From assembly GCA_041748655.1 (NCBI GenBank), contig JBGTCV010000143.1:124001-188000 (forward strand): 64,000 nt of DNA. The letters are read 5' to 3'. Below, in pieces: positions 35,983 through 45,659 of the stretch. This DNA comes from Leptofilum sp041748655 (GTDB lineage: Bacteria; Chloroflexota; Anaerolineae; Promineifilales; Promineifilaceae). Position numbers and translations under genes: made by a program. The first letter of the stretch is position 1, and every line of letters starts with the position of its first letter. The notes beneath the pieces were generated by a model. It made no database searches, was not told the origin of the DNA, and was given only the letters and a program-made list of their open reading frames with translations.

Positions 35983-38904
35983 ATGACACAGAAATTAGAG
36001 CGGTACAACATTGGCGAAAGCATCGGTAGTGGTGCAATGGGCGAAGTTTTTCGAGCCTACGACACCCAGACCGAGCGTGATGTTGCCATCAAGATGCTGC
36101 CAGTACACAACCTGAAAGGAGAGCACCTCAGACGGTTTCAGCTGGAAGCCCGCACCGTGGCGCGTCTGGAGCATCCCTTCATTGTGCCACTGTATGATTT
36201 CAGCCTGCCAGCAGGAGACGAAACCCCATTTTTGGTGATGCGCTACATGACGGGCGGTTCACTGGCAGACAAAATTCGGCAGGAGCGTTTGCCCAGTGAA
36301 GATGTGTACCAAATTACGCGCCGTATCGCCTCGGCGCTGGATGCAGCCCATGATCGCGGTCTGATACATCGAGATTTGAAGCCAGGGAATATCTTGCTGG
36401 ATCAGGATGGCTACGCTTATCTGGCGGATTTTGGGATTGTAAAAGATACCGCAGCGGATGAAAGTTTTACTCGTGGAGGCCAGTTGGGCACCTCGTTTTA
36501 TATGAGTCCGGAGCAGATTCGGGGCGAAGAGTTGGATCATCGGTCCGATATTTATGCGCTTGGTGTTGTGGTGTTTGAAATGTTAACAGGCCGCCCCCCG
36601 TTTACCGGCAATTTGCACACTATTTTTCAAGGGCACCTGAACGAAGAAATTCCCAGAGTATATGCTTTTACGGACGGCATACCGGTTGAAGTGGATGAAG
36701 TTTTGCGCAAGGCAATGGCCAAAAAGCCCAATGATCGATATGTCAGGGCCAGCCAGATGGCCAAAGCGCTGGAAGCGGCGCTGCAATCCCCTTCAACATA
36801 TCAAAGGGTGCAGCTTGCCCTGATCGAAGCGGCAGATGATTTTGAATTCAAACCGATCCCAGCGATTGATTCAGACACGCCGGGCACGGTGCCGACGCCT
36901 ACTTTGCCGGAGACGACGGCATCTCCACGCGGGGCGCGTCTTTGGCAGCTGTTGGCGGGGGGTTTAGGCATTGTGCTGCTGGCGGTGCTGGCTTTATTGG
37001 GTGGCAATATGTTGAGGCAGGCCAACAGCGCCACGCCTGAAGTCAGAGCGGTCTTTTCTCCCCTGCCCGCCATCACCGATACCCCAAGAGCCCCCACACC
37101 CATCCCCGATATGATCCTGGTGTTGCAGCACGACAACAGCGCCATTTGGCGAAATGGAGACACCCTGGAGCAGCTGCCGGAAAACGGCCGTATCTCCTTC
37201 CTCAGTGACATCCTTTTCCAAACCGGGCAGGGGGCCATCGAGCTGCTGCTGCCCAACTTTACCCGCATTATTTTGGATGCAAACACGACGGTTTTGGTAG
37301 AAACGGCCGTTGATAATGACGAAAATTCCGTTCTACAGCTTCAGCAAGGGCGCATTTTGGTTAAGTCAGACCAATCTGTGCATATTTATCATGCCGATGG
37401 CTACCAGGCAGATTTGATTGTGGGCATTATTGGGGTGGAGTTTAGCCAGTCGGCTGGCAGCTGGGAGGTAGATTGCCTGGTCGGAATGTGCCAGATGGGT
37501 CAGACCGACCAGGCTGAACCTGTTGAGTTGATCGACGGCCAATCGGCCCGACTGTCGGATGACGTGGCGCTGATTCCTGCCATTACGCAGCTCTCCCGCA
37601 TTGCCGCCTATAACAACCTGGACGCCTCCATCATTTTGCCCACGCTCACCGCAACCGCTACCGCTACGCCCACTGCCACCGCCTCGGCCACACCGACCAA
37701 CACCCGTCCCGCCGACTTTCGTGGCCCAGAAACGATTGTGCTGGGCCAATCGGCGGGTGGCAGCGATATTGAACTGGTGCGCTTTGGCAACGGGCCAGAA
37801 CTGCTGCTGATGGTTGGCGGTATTCATTACGGCTATGCGCCCAACACCGTGGTGCTGACACAGGAACTGATTGATTATTTTGCGGCTAATTTAACGGCCG
37901 TTCCCGATAACGTCACCCTCTACATCATCCCCAACCTCAGCCCAGATGCCCCTTTGTCACCTGGCACCGTGGCTGGTCGCCTCAACGCCAACGGGGTGGA
38001 TCTGAACCGCAACTGGGACTGTCGGTGGGTACCTGATGCAGAAGTTTTTGGGCAGAAGGTTGAGGGCAGTGGGGGAACAGCCGTCTTCTCCGAACCAGAA
38101 ACGCAGCTGCTAAAAAACTTCATTGAGCAAAACCAGCCGGATGCCGTCCTGTTCTGGGGCGCCAGACGCAATACCGTCGGCTCCGTTGCCCCCGGCGGTT
38201 GCGAAGAGCACAGCCTCATTTCTGCCAGCCTGGTGCATTATTACGCCATTCCCACTGGCTATGAATTTATTTCCCGTCCTGAGGTTTTGGCTAATCTAGA
38301 TTTAACGGGAGATGTAAGCAACTGGCTGGACAGCGAGGGGTATCCGGTTATTTTTGTGCTGCTGCCCGGTTTTTTGGAGGTGGATTTTGATCGAGAGCTG
38401 GTGGGTGTTTTGTCGTTGCTATCGGCCGTTGCCACGCCCCAAAAGATCCAGCAAACCCCCACCCCACAAAGCTGCGACGCACCCGTGAACCCCGCCTGGG
38501 CAGCGCTGTACGCCACACACCAGTTCCGCCTGGGCTGTGCCGTCGGCGGCGTGGTTCAACCCCAAAGCGTCTGGCAGCCGTTTGCCAACGGCCGCATGCT
38601 CTGGCGTCAGGATACCGACACCGTCTACCTGCTGGCCAACGACCGCACCGCAGAAGCGTTCCTGGTGAATCAGCCCGGTTTGGCAGGGTTCGAGGTAAAC
38701 GAGCTGCTCAAGGGTGCAATTGGCTACGTATACGACACAAATACGGCCGTTGCCACCAAACTGGGGCCGCCTCAGGATGTAGAAAGAGAAGCCGCCGACG
38801 TGACCCTGCAAGATTTCACCAAGGGCTTCATCATTTCCTGGCAAGCAGACGGCCTGCAAACCAACCTCATTTTTCTGGAAGCAAAGCAATGGCAAACTCC
38901 ATGA
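35983..38904 (+). CDS. Ser/Thr protein kinase with FecR-like and degenerate M14 carboxypeptidase-like ectodomain
   Basis: Residues ~8-270 are a Hanks-type kinase: glycine loop IGSGAMGEVF, VAIKML lysine, HRDLKPGN, DFGI and the APE-like MSPEQIR. One membrane helix follows (LLAGGLGIVLLAVLALLGG, ~325-343). Outside lies a FecR-like domain (~385-530: DNSAIWRNGD ... VEFSQSAG ... IDGQSARL), a Thr/Ala linker with a TATATPTATA run, and an M14-like domain (~575-815) with MVGGIHYGY and NANGVDLNRNWDC. H615 is present but the HxxE glutamate is Tyr618, and no metal-binding His or catalytic Glu is evident further on, so this is probably a binding module. A further ~130-residue region ends the protein. A TATAGT box lies upstream; no Shine-Dalgarno sequence is clear. 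Confidence 0.85.
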   Translation: MTQKLERYNIGESIGSGAMGEVFRAYDTQTERDVAIKMLPVHNLKGEHLRRFQLEARTVARLEHPFIVPLYDFSLPAGDETPFLVMRYMTGGSLADKIRQERLPSEDVYQITRRIASALDAAHDRGLIHRDLKPGNILLDQDGYAYLADFGIVKDTAADESFTRGGQLGTSFYMSPEQIRGEELDHRSDIYALGVVVFEMLTGRPPFTGNLHTIFQGHLNEEIPRVYAFTDGIPVEVDEVLRKAMAKKPNDRYVRASQMAKALEAALQSPSTYQRVQLALIEAADDFEFKPIPAIDSDTPGTVPTPTLPETTASPRGARLWQLLAGGLGIVLLAVLALLGGNMLRQANSATPEVRAVFSPLPAITDTPRAPTPIPDMILVLQHDNSAIWRNGDTLEQLPENGRISFLSDILFQTGQGAIELLLPNFTRIILDANTTVLVETAVDNDENSVLQLQQGRILVKSDQSVHIYHADGYQADLIVGIIGVEFSQSAGSWEVDCLVGMCQMGQTDQAEPVELIDGQSARLSDDVALIPAITQLSRIAAYNNLDASIILPTLTATATATPTATASATPTNTRPADFRGPETIVLGQSAGGSDIELVRFGNGPELLLMVGGIHYGYAPNTVVLTQELIDYFAANLTAVPDNVTLYIIPNLSPDAPLSPGTVAGRLNANGVDLNRNWDCRWVPDAEVFGQKVEGSGGTAVFSEPETQLLKNFIEQNQPDAVLFWGARRNTVGSVAPGGCEEHSLISASLVHYYAIPTGYEFISRPEVLANLDLTGDVSNWLDSEGYPVIFVLLPGFLEVDFDRELVGVLSLLSAVATPQKIQQTPTPQSCDAPVNPAWAALYATHQFRLGCAVGGVVQPQSVWQPFANGRMLWRQDTDTVYLLANDRTAEAFLVNQPGLAGFEVNELLKGAIGYVYDTNTAVATKLGPPQDVEREAADVTLQDFTKGFIISWQADGLQTNLIFLEAKQWQTP

Positions 38905-40613
38905 AAAAGACAAACGCCCTAAAAAAATGGTTTAGCATCCTCAGTTTAGCGGCGGCGGGTGGCTTTGTTTACCTGAATCGCCGCCAGCTGATTGCCCGGC
39001 TGCTCAAGCTGCCGCCACCCCAAAACAAGATCAACACGCAAAACAATATCGTCATTTCCATGCCCGATGGCGTCAAGCTGACGGCCGATTTGTATCGCCC
39101 GGCCGGATTGGCCAACGCACCCACGGTGCTGATTCGCACGCCGTACGGCCGTAAAAGCATCAACCAGTTCTTTGCCACCCTCTTTGCCGAGCGCGGCTTC
39201 AACGTGCTCTGCCAGGACGTACGCGGTCGTTTTGGCTCGGAAGGCGAGTTTGAACCCTACGTCCACGAAGCCGCCGATGGGGAAGCGACGCTGGCCTGGA
39301 TTGCAGCACAAAGCTGGAGCAGCGGCCGTATCGGCATGTGGGGCCAGAGCTACGTCGGTTACGCGCAGTGGGCCGCTGCCTCGACGGGCACACCCCACCT
39401 GCACGCCCTGCTGCCCGCCATCACCCACTCGAACCTGGGCGGGCCAAACGAGCAGGGCTTCATCTGGCTGGACCGTACCTTGCGCTGGATTCTGCTGCTG
39501 GAAGCGATGATGGACCGCTCGCTGCCCGTCTGGCAAAAGGTGGGCCTTTCTTACTACGCCCCGGTGCAAAACCAGCGGGTGGCCGCAGGCTGGACGCATC
39601 TGCCCCTGGCCACGGTCGATGAAGCGGTGCTGGGTCATCCCCAGCCGTTTTACCGCACCTGGGTCGCCCAGTTCCAGCCCGATGCGCCGTACTGGCAGGC
39701 CATCGATTTTCGTTCCAGCGTCCCCAAAATTGGTGTGCCGATGCATCTGGTGGCGGGCTGGTACGACATTTTCCTGAAAGAACAGCTGGCCGATTACGCC
39801 GCCTTGCGTGCCGCCGGGCATCAGCCGTACCTCACCATCGGGCCGTGGACGCATATGGATCAGGCCGGGATGGCTGCTGCGGTGCGGCAGGGGCTAAACT
39901 GGTTTGAGGTGCAGTTGAAGGGCAAGAAAGAGGCATTACGGCCGTTTCCCGTCCAACTCTACCTGCAAGGGGCCAAAAAATGGCTCGATTACGCCGCCTG
40001 GCCGCCGCCCGCGCAGGAAACGCCGTTCTATTTGCAGAGGATGGGCCAGTTGGCTCCCAGCCAACCACCTGCCGGTTCGCCGCCGGACCATTATCGTTAC
40101 GATCCGGCCAATCCTACGCCGAATTTAGGCGGGGCGCTGCTCTCTACCGAAGCGGGCCAGGTAGACAACCGCCCGCTGGAAGCCCGCCCCGACGTGCTGA
40201 CCTACACCACGGAACCGCTCACCGCGCCGCTGACCGTTATCGGACCAGTGCGGCTGCGGCTGTACGTGCGATCCAACCTGGAATATGCGGATTTTTACGG
40301 CCGTTTATGCGATGTGCAGCTGGACGGCCGTTCCCTCAACGTCTGCGATGGCCTCTTCCGGGTGCAGCCAGGGCGGGGCGAGCCGCAGCCAGATGGCAGC
40401 CTGTGCCTTGAGGTGGATTTGTGGGCTACCGCCTACCAGTTCCAGCCCGGCCACCGGCTGCGCTTGCAGGTCTCCAGCGGGTCGCATCCGCGCATCAGCC
40501 GCAACCTGGGTACAGGGGAGCCTGTCATGCTGGGCACCACCCTGCACGCCGCCGACCAAACCATCTACCATGATCCTGCGCACCCAGCCGCCCTGCTCCT
40601 GCCCCTGACGTAA
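38889..40613 (+). CDS. CocE/NonD family alpha/beta hydrolase, membrane-anchored
   Basis: Matches the CocE/NonD group (cocaine esterase, X-Pro dipeptidyl-peptidase-like S15 hydrolases). The nucleophile is Ser154 in GMWGQSYVG, with Asp in VAGWYDIF and His in IGPWTHMD. The usual N-terminal VDVRG is CQDVRGRFGSEGEF, and the C-terminal jelly-roll domain starts near LTYTTEPL. A single N-terminal hydrophobic helix (WFSILSLAAAGGFVYL) probably anchors it. The start ATG overlaps the kinase gene by 16 bp with GGAAG upstream, so they are co-transcribed. Substrate is likely an ester or amide; not predictable. Confidence 0.9.
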   Translation: MANSMKKTNALKKWFSILSLAAAGGFVYLNRRQLIARLLKLPPPQNKINTQNNIVISMPDGVKLTADLYRPAGLANAPTVLIRTPYGRKSINQFFATLFAERGFNVLCQDVRGRFGSEGEFEPYVHEAADGEATLAWIAAQSWSSGRIGMWGQSYVGYAQWAAASTGTPHLHALLPAITHSNLGGPNEQGFIWLDRTLRWILLLEAMMDRSLPVWQKVGLSYYAPVQNQRVAAGWTHLPLATVDEAVLGHPQPFYRTWVAQFQPDAPYWQAIDFRSSVPKIGVPMHLVAGWYDIFLKEQLADYAALRAAGHQPYLTIGPWTHMDQAGMAAAVRQGLNWFEVQLKGKKEALRPFPVQLYLQGAKKWLDYAAWPPPAQETPFYLQRMGQLAPSQPPAGSPPDHYRYDPANPTPNLGGALLSTEAGQVDNRPLEARPDVLTYTTEPLTAPLTVIGPVRLRLYVRSNLEYADFYGRLCDVQLDGRSLNVCDGLFRVQPGRGEPQPDGSLCLEVDLWATAYQFQPGHRLRLQVSSGSHPRISRNLGTGEPVMLGTTLHAADQTIYHDPAHPAALLLPLT

Positions 40614-40678
40614 GGGACGCGCCGGGCGGGCCAAGATTGGCGCCAACCTGACGGCCGTTTTTTCCCACCGCCATATTT

Positions 40679-40783
40679 CTCGTTCCAACAGTCTCCATTG
40701 GAATGCCGCTTGGGTCGTTCCGCGTCCCGTCGGCGCAGAGCGCCACGCCCCTTCCATTCCACGCAGAGCGTGGAACGAGTTGT
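40679..40783. repeat. Four-hairpin palindromic repeat, copy A (105 bp)
   Basis: First copy of the family described at 62303-62405, with several substitutions (e.g. CCATTGGAA for CCGTTGGAA). It starts CTCGTTCC and ends GGAACGAGTTGT. It lies between the CocE gene and copy B, and an ACGGCCGT copy sits on both sides. Confidence 0.85.
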
Positions 40784-40828
40784 AACAGGCGGGAGGTGAG
40801 GCAACGGCCGTTCCCCACCCCCACACCT

Positions 40829-40890
40829 CTCGTTCCAACGGTCTCCGTTGGAATGCCGCCTGGGACGCTCCGCGTCCCGTCGGCGCGGAG
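40829..40890. repeat. Four-hairpin palindromic repeat, copy B, truncated after 62 bp
   Basis: Begins CTCGTTCC and keeps the first hairpin pairs (TTCCAACGG-TCT-CCGTTGGAA, GGGACGC-TCC-GCGTCCC), then breaks off at GGCGCGGAG, 11 bp before the DinB stop. It is preceded by an AACGGCCGTT spacer like the other copies. Confidence 0.85.
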
Positions 40891-40901
40891 AAGTGGTATA
40901 G

Positions 40902-41396
40902 CTATGTTGTGATCTGGGTGAGCGCATTAGTAACTCTGCCATACTGCCAACCATCAATTCTTGGCGGCGTGACGCCCAGAGAGTTGAGCATACTCTTAAT
41001 TTGCTCGCGGTGTTCGGTTGCATGGTTAATTGCCTGAACCATGACAACCCAGGGTTCTATAGTGTAGTCGTCCTTTTGAAATGTAGTCTGCAATTTATTC
41101 GACTCGTCTCTTGCCAGAGCCAGCAATCCGTCTCCGGTGATGCTGGCGGCCCGCTGTAGCTCATCGAAGTCTGGTGGGGCCTGCCAATTGAAGAGTGGCA
41201 CCACATTGGCCAGTTGGGTCCAGTAACTCTGCTGTGCCTCCAGGAGATGCTGCAAGGTGAGGCGAATGCTTCCTTTTGTAACGGTCTCAGGCTCTGCGTC
41301 GAGTTGTTCGTCACTCAGGGCGGCACAGGCCTGGATAATCTGGAGATTGGCCCAGTTGTTGTGCTCAATTAACTTTGCAAGAACGTTTTCAGTCAT
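40902..41396 (-). CDS. DinB family protein
   Basis: A 164-residue four-helix DinB/YfiT-like protein. The metal ligands are visible as LQHLLEAQQSYW (first His) and NHATEHREQI (last two His). These proteins often carry thiol-transferase or hydrolase functions; here only the family is certain. ATG 41396 has AAAGGAG 8 nt upstream, so I chose it over ATG 41429. Confidence 0.88.
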   Translation of the reverse strand: MTENVLAKLIEHNNWANLQIIQACAALSDEQLDAEPETVTKGSIRLTLQHLLEAQQSYWTQLANVVPLFNWQAPPDFDELQRAASITGDGLLALARDESNKLQTTFQKDDYTIEPWVVMVQAINHATEHREQIKSMLNSLGVTPPRIDGWQYGRVTNALTQITT

Positions 41397-41617
41397 CCAA
41401 CAACTCCTTTTCTGACGCAAGCTGATCAAGCTTGCATCAAATCCGTATTACGTTTGTTCACCTGCCGTGAACAGAAGCCAGAGAAGCCAGCTGCGATTTT
41501 GCCCAGACAACTTTACCCCTTCTAACCAAAAAACCAAATGCCCCCGTGCTTGCGGTTCGGTACAAGTTCTGACTAGCTTTTCACCAATTTGACGGCCGTT
41601 CCCACTCTGGTATTTGT

Positions 41618-41646
41618 TTGACAGCATCAACACCCTCGGCTAGAAT
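41618..41646 (+). promoter_or_regulatory. Sigma-70-type promoter of the DUF1801 gene
   Basis: TTGACA (41618-41623), 17-bp spacer, TAGAAT (41641-41646). Expected start about 41653, 60 bp ahead of the ATG at 41713. An ACGGCCGT copy lies just upstream at 41592. Confidence 0.75.
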
Positions 41647-41712
41647 AGAACTGATGTTCTGAGTAAAGTAAGCAAATCACAACAGCTTTTCCCAACCAAA
41701 GGAGATATTTGT

Positions 41713-42129
41713 ATGTCTGAGAATAAGACCCGCCCCACCGACCAGAATGTGACCGACTTTCTAAACAGTGTTGACCATAAGACGCGCCGTGAGGACAGCT
41801 TTGCTCTGCTGGAAATGATGCAGGAAATAACCGGCGAAGAGGCCGTGATGTGGGGAAGCAGCATTGTGGGTTTTGGCAGCTGTCATTACAAATATGAAAG
41901 TGGGCGTGAGGGCGATATGCCTTTGGTCGGCTTTTCTCCGCGTAAGCAGAGCATGTCGTTGTATATCATGACCCGCTTCGACGACCATGAGGATCCGCTG
42001 GCAGAACTCGGTAAGTACAAGACCGGCCAGTCGTGCCTTTATGTCAACAAACTTGCCGATGTGGATGACAATGTACTGCGCCGCCTGATCAAACGCTCCT
42101 ATGAGTACACTAAGGAAACAAATCAGTAA
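41713..42129 (+). CDS. DUF1801 domain protein
   Basis: A 138-residue protein matching the DUF1801 (YdhG-like) fold: VTDFLNSVDHKTRREDSFALLEMM, then MWGSSIVGFGSCHYKY, SPRKQSMSLYIM and LGKYKTGQSCLYV. The biochemical role of the family is unknown. AAAGGAG sits 8-9 nt before the ATG. A diverged, truncated copy of its first 38 codons occurs at 50097-50210, so this gene and that remnant flank the accessory segment. Confidence 0.88.
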   Translation: MSENKTRPTDQNVTDFLNSVDHKTRREDSFALLEMMQEITGEEAVMWGSSIVGFGSCHYKYESGREGDMPLVGFSPRKQSMSLYIMTRFDDHEDPLAELGKYKTGQSCLYVNKLADVDDNVLRRLIKRSYEYTKETNQ

Positions 42130-42140
42130 ATTCTCCTGCT

Positions 42141-42509
42141 CTAGCGGAGGAGCGGCTTTAGGCAAAACCTTAACTGTTCTGCGGCGTTTTCCTCTTTTAG
42201 GTATCGATAGATGCTGGCTTTGGAAATACCATAATCTTTCATCAACGTTTTGATGAGAGCCCCTTGATGACGATGATTCTGTAACTCAGCAATTTGTTGT
42301 TGGTTCAATTTCTTCTTCTCGCCAAACTTGACACCACGTTCTTTGGCCTTTTGAATGACATCTATTTGTCTTTCGGCTCGTATTTCCGTCTCAAATTGAG
42401 CAGTAGCTGCCAACATATTGAAAAGTAACCGTCCTGTTGCATCGTTGGTGTTAATATTTTGGTCAAGTACCTGAAAAGCATGATGCCAGGCTGTTGCCCG
42501 GTTGGTCAT
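42141..42509 (-). pseudogene. Serine recombinase (resolvase/invertase) remnant, C-terminal part only
   Basis: The 122 residues correspond to the end of a small serine recombinase: NINTNDATGRLLFNMLAATAQFETEIRAERQ is the conserved E-helix region, followed by a helix-turn-helix (GALIKTLMKDYGISKASIYRYL). The N-terminal catalytic domain with the nucleophilic serine is absent upstream; the region before 42509 is instead the promoter side of the LuxR gene. It is thus a non-functional scar of a former mobile element. Confidence 0.8.
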
Positions 42510-42617
42510 GCTCTTTCGAAACTGCTGGGCCGACTGTATAAACAGCGGGCTTCACGCAGAGTTGGTATTTGGTATAATGCCTGTAGACGGAAATCAACAC
42601 AAGGTGGCAGTGGCTTT

Positions 42618-45299
42618 ATGGATACTTTTCTCCTGACAACCAAACTGCTTATTCCGCCACAACCTTATCACGCTGTGCGCCGCACCCGGCTCATTGACGC
42701 CATTGAACATACCATCCCTCACTACAAACTCGTCCAGGTCTCGGCTCCGGCCGGTTATGGCAAGTCAACGCTGCTTACCCAATGGGCGCGTTCGAGCCGC
42801 TTTCCGGTGGCTTGGCTGTCAGTCAGCGAAGAGGATAACGACCATGATCGCTTCCTTCGCTGCCTATTCGCGGCCTGGGAGCAGGTTCAGCCAGGTATCC
42901 GCGAGAGCAAGCTGGGCCTGCTCCTCAGTGGGATGTCGCCTGATAGCAAAGCCATCCTATCAGCTTTCATCAACGTGGCCAACGACCAACCTGACCACCT
43001 TGTATTTGTCCTCGACGATTATCATCTGATTGAAGATCTTTCTATCCACACCACACTGACTTTCTTGCTCGACCACCTGCCGCCGACACTCCACTTTGTG
43101 CTGGCCGGCCGTGGGGAGCCGCCGCTGCCGCTGGCCCGCTACCGCGCTCGCCATGAGCTAATGGAATTTCGTGCAGAAGATTTGAACTTCTTGCCGGAAG
43201 AGGCACAGGATTTTTTGAATGAGGTAATGGGGCTTGATCTAACCCATGAGGAAGTCATCAGGCTGCAAGCCCAGTTAGAAGGCTGGATCGCCGGTCTACA
43301 GTTGGTAGCATTGACTCTCCAACGGCGCCTCACTGCGGCGGATAAACTGGTCGTCAGCGGCCGACATCGCTTCATCGCCGACTACCTGAATGAAGATGTG
43401 CTTGCCCCCCTGGCGGACGATCTGCGGCACTTCCTGCTCCAGACTAGTATCCTGGATCGCCTGTGCAGTACCCTATGCGATGCTGTCATAGGAGGGGAAA
43501 GCAGTCAAGAAATGCTTGAATTTCTGGAACGAGGAAACTTTTTCCTTGTGCCGCTGGACGACAGCCGGGAGTGGTTCCGTTATCATCCCCTCTTTGCTGA
43601 CTTCCTGCGTGAAGAGCTGAACCGCCATCACCCCAATGAGGTTAGTGATCTCCATCGCCGCGCTGCCCGCTGGTATCTGGCGCATGACTTGCCGGAACAG
43701 GCCTTTCAGCACGCGCTTGTCGCGGATGATCCTGAACTGGTGTTTCGCATCTTCGAACGCTATGTGAATATAAAGCTGAACTGTGGCGAACTCAATGATG
43801 TGGCCCGCTGGTTCGACGCACTCCCAGCGGCGTGGTACTCCGTCTACCCCCTGTTCGATCTCGTCTGGGTGGGCTACTTGCTCTTTACCGGAGCGTACGA
43901 TGCCGGTCTCCGTACCCTGGATGACGTTGAACAGCGGTTGACGCGCGCGGAGACCGAAGATACACGCTGGCAACTGGCAATGGTAAGGGCTGTTCAATGC
44001 TTCATGGCCTGCTTCCAAAACGACCTGGCGCGGGCAGAGACCCTGGCCCACCAAGCGCTCCCGGACTTGCGGGAAGAGAGTCACTCCTTTCGCGCCAGCA
44101 TCTACCACGCGCTTGGCGATACCTACCGCCGCAATGGGCGCTGGGAGGAAGCAAAGGTGTGCTATCTTAAGGTGTCCACCTTCACGCACGCGCCTGAGTA
44201 CCGTGTGCAGTTAGCAGTCCAGTCCGTGCACGTGTTCGGCGCGTTGGCCGATCTCGAACTGCAGCAGGGGCGTCTACAGAACGCCGCCGGTGCCTGGCGA
44301 ACGGCGCTGGCGGCCATCCATCGGCGGGAGAGTTGGGGACGCCTTGAACTCCCGGTCATCGGTTGGGTGTTTATTCGGATGGGCGAACTGCTGTACGAGT
44401 GGAACGATCTAGAGGCGGCCGGCGATCACCTGTCCCGCGGGCTGGAGCGATCTGAACTGGGCGGCGACGTGCGGGCCATGATTGCCGGTTACCTGATTGC
44501 AGGTCGTCTGAAGTTGACCGCAGGCGATATCGCGGCGGCTGGTGAGTACCTGGAGCGCGCCCGCCCGCTGGTCGAGAACGCCTCATTCCCAGACTGGACC
44601 GGTCGCTTTGGCCGCTTTCAACTCGAACTCTGGCTGGCGCAAGACAGGCTGCGGGCGGCCGTTAATTGGGCCGATGAGATGCTGCGCGGCGACGAACTTG
44701 CGGGACCGGCAGAAAGTGAGGAGGCGCAACTGACCATGGCCCGCGTACTGATCGTCAAAGGGGATACGCCATCACTCGAGCGGGCGCTGGCGCTGCTTAA
44801 GCCCCTGCTCCAGGCGGCGGAAGCGGAGGGTCGGATGGGCATCCAGATCGAGGCCCTGACGCTCCAGGCGCTGGCTGACTGGCGGCGCGGTGAACACGTG
44901 GGAGCTATGACTTCCCTGGAACGCGCCCTGCGGCTGGCCGAACCTGAAGGCTATGTGCGCCTGTTCGCCGATCTTGGATTGCCCATGGCTCGGCTATTGC
45001 AGGAAGCCCGTTCGCGCAATGTAGTGCCGGACTACGTTGCCAAACTGCTGTCGGCGTTTAGCGGTGGCCTCACATTTCCTGCCTCTGCGGCAAGGTTACT
45101 GCCGGAACCGCTAACCCCTCGGGAGCAGGAAGTCCTGCAATTGGTCGCCGCCGGGCTGACCAACCGCGAGATTGCCGAACGATTGGTCATTTCCGCAGAG
45201 ACGGTGAAGAAGCACGTCGGCAACCTCTGCGCTAAGCTCGGCGTTGGCAACCGCACCGAGGCCGCGGCCAGAGCCAGAGAACTGGACTTGCTGGACTAA
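42618..45299 (+). CDS. LuxR-family transcriptional activator of the MalT (STAND ATPase) type
   Basis: An 893-residue regulator. The N-terminal NTPase carries Walker A SAPAGYGKSTLL and an FVLDDYHLI Walker B-like motif; a long TPR-like helical middle (~410-810) follows, and the C-terminus is a LuxR DNA-binding domain (LTPREQEVLQLVAAGLTNREIAERL ... KKHVGNLCAKLGV). MalT-type proteins bind an effector through the TPR part and activate nearby genes. ATG 42618 has AAGGTGG 10 nt upstream; the frame runs to 42459 without features. This 2.7-kb gene holds no ACGGCCGT copy, unlike most of the window; one begins at its stop codon. Paired conserved elements at 45660 and 46115 are candidate targets. Confidence 0.92.
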   Translation: MDTFLLTTKLLIPPQPYHAVRRTRLIDAIEHTIPHYKLVQVSAPAGYGKSTLLTQWARSSRFPVAWLSVSEEDNDHDRFLRCLFAAWEQVQPGIRESKLGLLLSGMSPDSKAILSAFINVANDQPDHLVFVLDDYHLIEDLSIHTTLTFLLDHLPPTLHFVLAGRGEPPLPLARYRARHELMEFRAEDLNFLPEEAQDFLNEVMGLDLTHEEVIRLQAQLEGWIAGLQLVALTLQRRLTAADKLVVSGRHRFIADYLNEDVLAPLADDLRHFLLQTSILDRLCSTLCDAVIGGESSQEMLEFLERGNFFLVPLDDSREWFRYHPLFADFLREELNRHHPNEVSDLHRRAARWYLAHDLPEQAFQHALVADDPELVFRIFERYVNIKLNCGELNDVARWFDALPAAWYSVYPLFDLVWVGYLLFTGAYDAGLRTLDDVEQRLTRAETEDTRWQLAMVRAVQCFMACFQNDLARAETLAHQALPDLREESHSFRASIYHALGDTYRRNGRWEEAKVCYLKVSTFTHAPEYRVQLAVQSVHVFGALADLELQQGRLQNAAGAWRTALAAIHRRESWGRLELPVIGWVFIRMGELLYEWNDLEAAGDHLSRGLERSELGGDVRAMIAGYLIAGRLKLTAGDIAAAGEYLERARPLVENASFPDWTGRFGRFQLELWLAQDRLRAAVNWADEMLRGDELAGPAESEEAQLTMARVLIVKGDTPSLERALALLKPLLQAAEAEGRMGIQIEALTLQALADWRRGEHVGAMTSLERALRLAEPEGYVRLFADLGLPMARLLQEARSRNVVPDYVAKLLSAFSGGLTFPASAARLLPEPLTPREQEVLQLVAAGLTNREIAERLVISAETVKKHVGNLCAKLGVGNRTEAAARARELDLLD

Positions 45300-45369
45300 C
45301 GGCCGTCTCCCGCCTTAGTCAATGTGGCAAACACGCTGCTCTTGAATGCCGCCCAGTCGAGTCATCGGT

Positions 45370-45429
45370 GACTGGTTGGACATGATGCAGCAGCGTGGCT
45401 TTATTCCGCCACCGCAGCCAGCCAGGTAG
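45370..45429 (+). pseudogene. Remnant of an NTF2-like/ester cyclase C-terminus
   Basis: The frame DWLDMMQQRGFIPPPQPAR-stop matches the end of the 47763-48191 protein (DELGMMQQLGVIP) in position and spacing. No upstream part of the gene is visible, so it is a short decayed fragment. Confidence 0.55.
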
Positions 45430-45493
45430 AGCGTTTACCCACACCGCAAGCCCGTCGTTCCCGCCAAGCTGGCCCCGCCTGCGCGAGGCCAGC

Positions 45494-45631
45494 AAGAAGC
45501 ACGTCGGCAATCTCTGCGCCAAGCTGGGCATCGGCACCGGCACCGAGGCCGTGACCAAAGCCAGAGAACTGCATTTGCCCGGCCGTTTCGCATCCGATCT
45601 TGTAGCCTTCATCAAAGACCTCGGCACGTAA
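45494..45631 (+). pseudogene. Duplicated fragment of the LuxR C-terminal helix-turn-helix
   Basis: The frame KKHVGNLCAKLGIGTGTEAV followed by KARELHLP repeats the end of the 42618-45299 protein (KKHVGNLCAKLGVGNRTEAA). DNA identity is high across about 85 bp, about 285 bp downstream of the original. It has no start and no remaining domain; a partial tandem duplication or remnant of a second LuxR gene. Confidence 0.8.
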
Positions 45632-45659
45632 GAGAGCGGCCGTCGCCTCCCAACCACCG

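Noticed and set aside
40679..40890. Possible CRISPR or tandem satellite at the clustered repeats
   Set aside because: Only two copies here with a non-unique spacer that itself carries ACGGCCGT; the unit is long and palindromic, and there are no cas genes.
42459..42617. 53-codon N-terminal extension of the LuxR regulator
   Set aside because: The extension overlaps the resolvase remnant on the other strand, has no ribosome-binding site, and the family starts at the MDTFLLTTKLL position.
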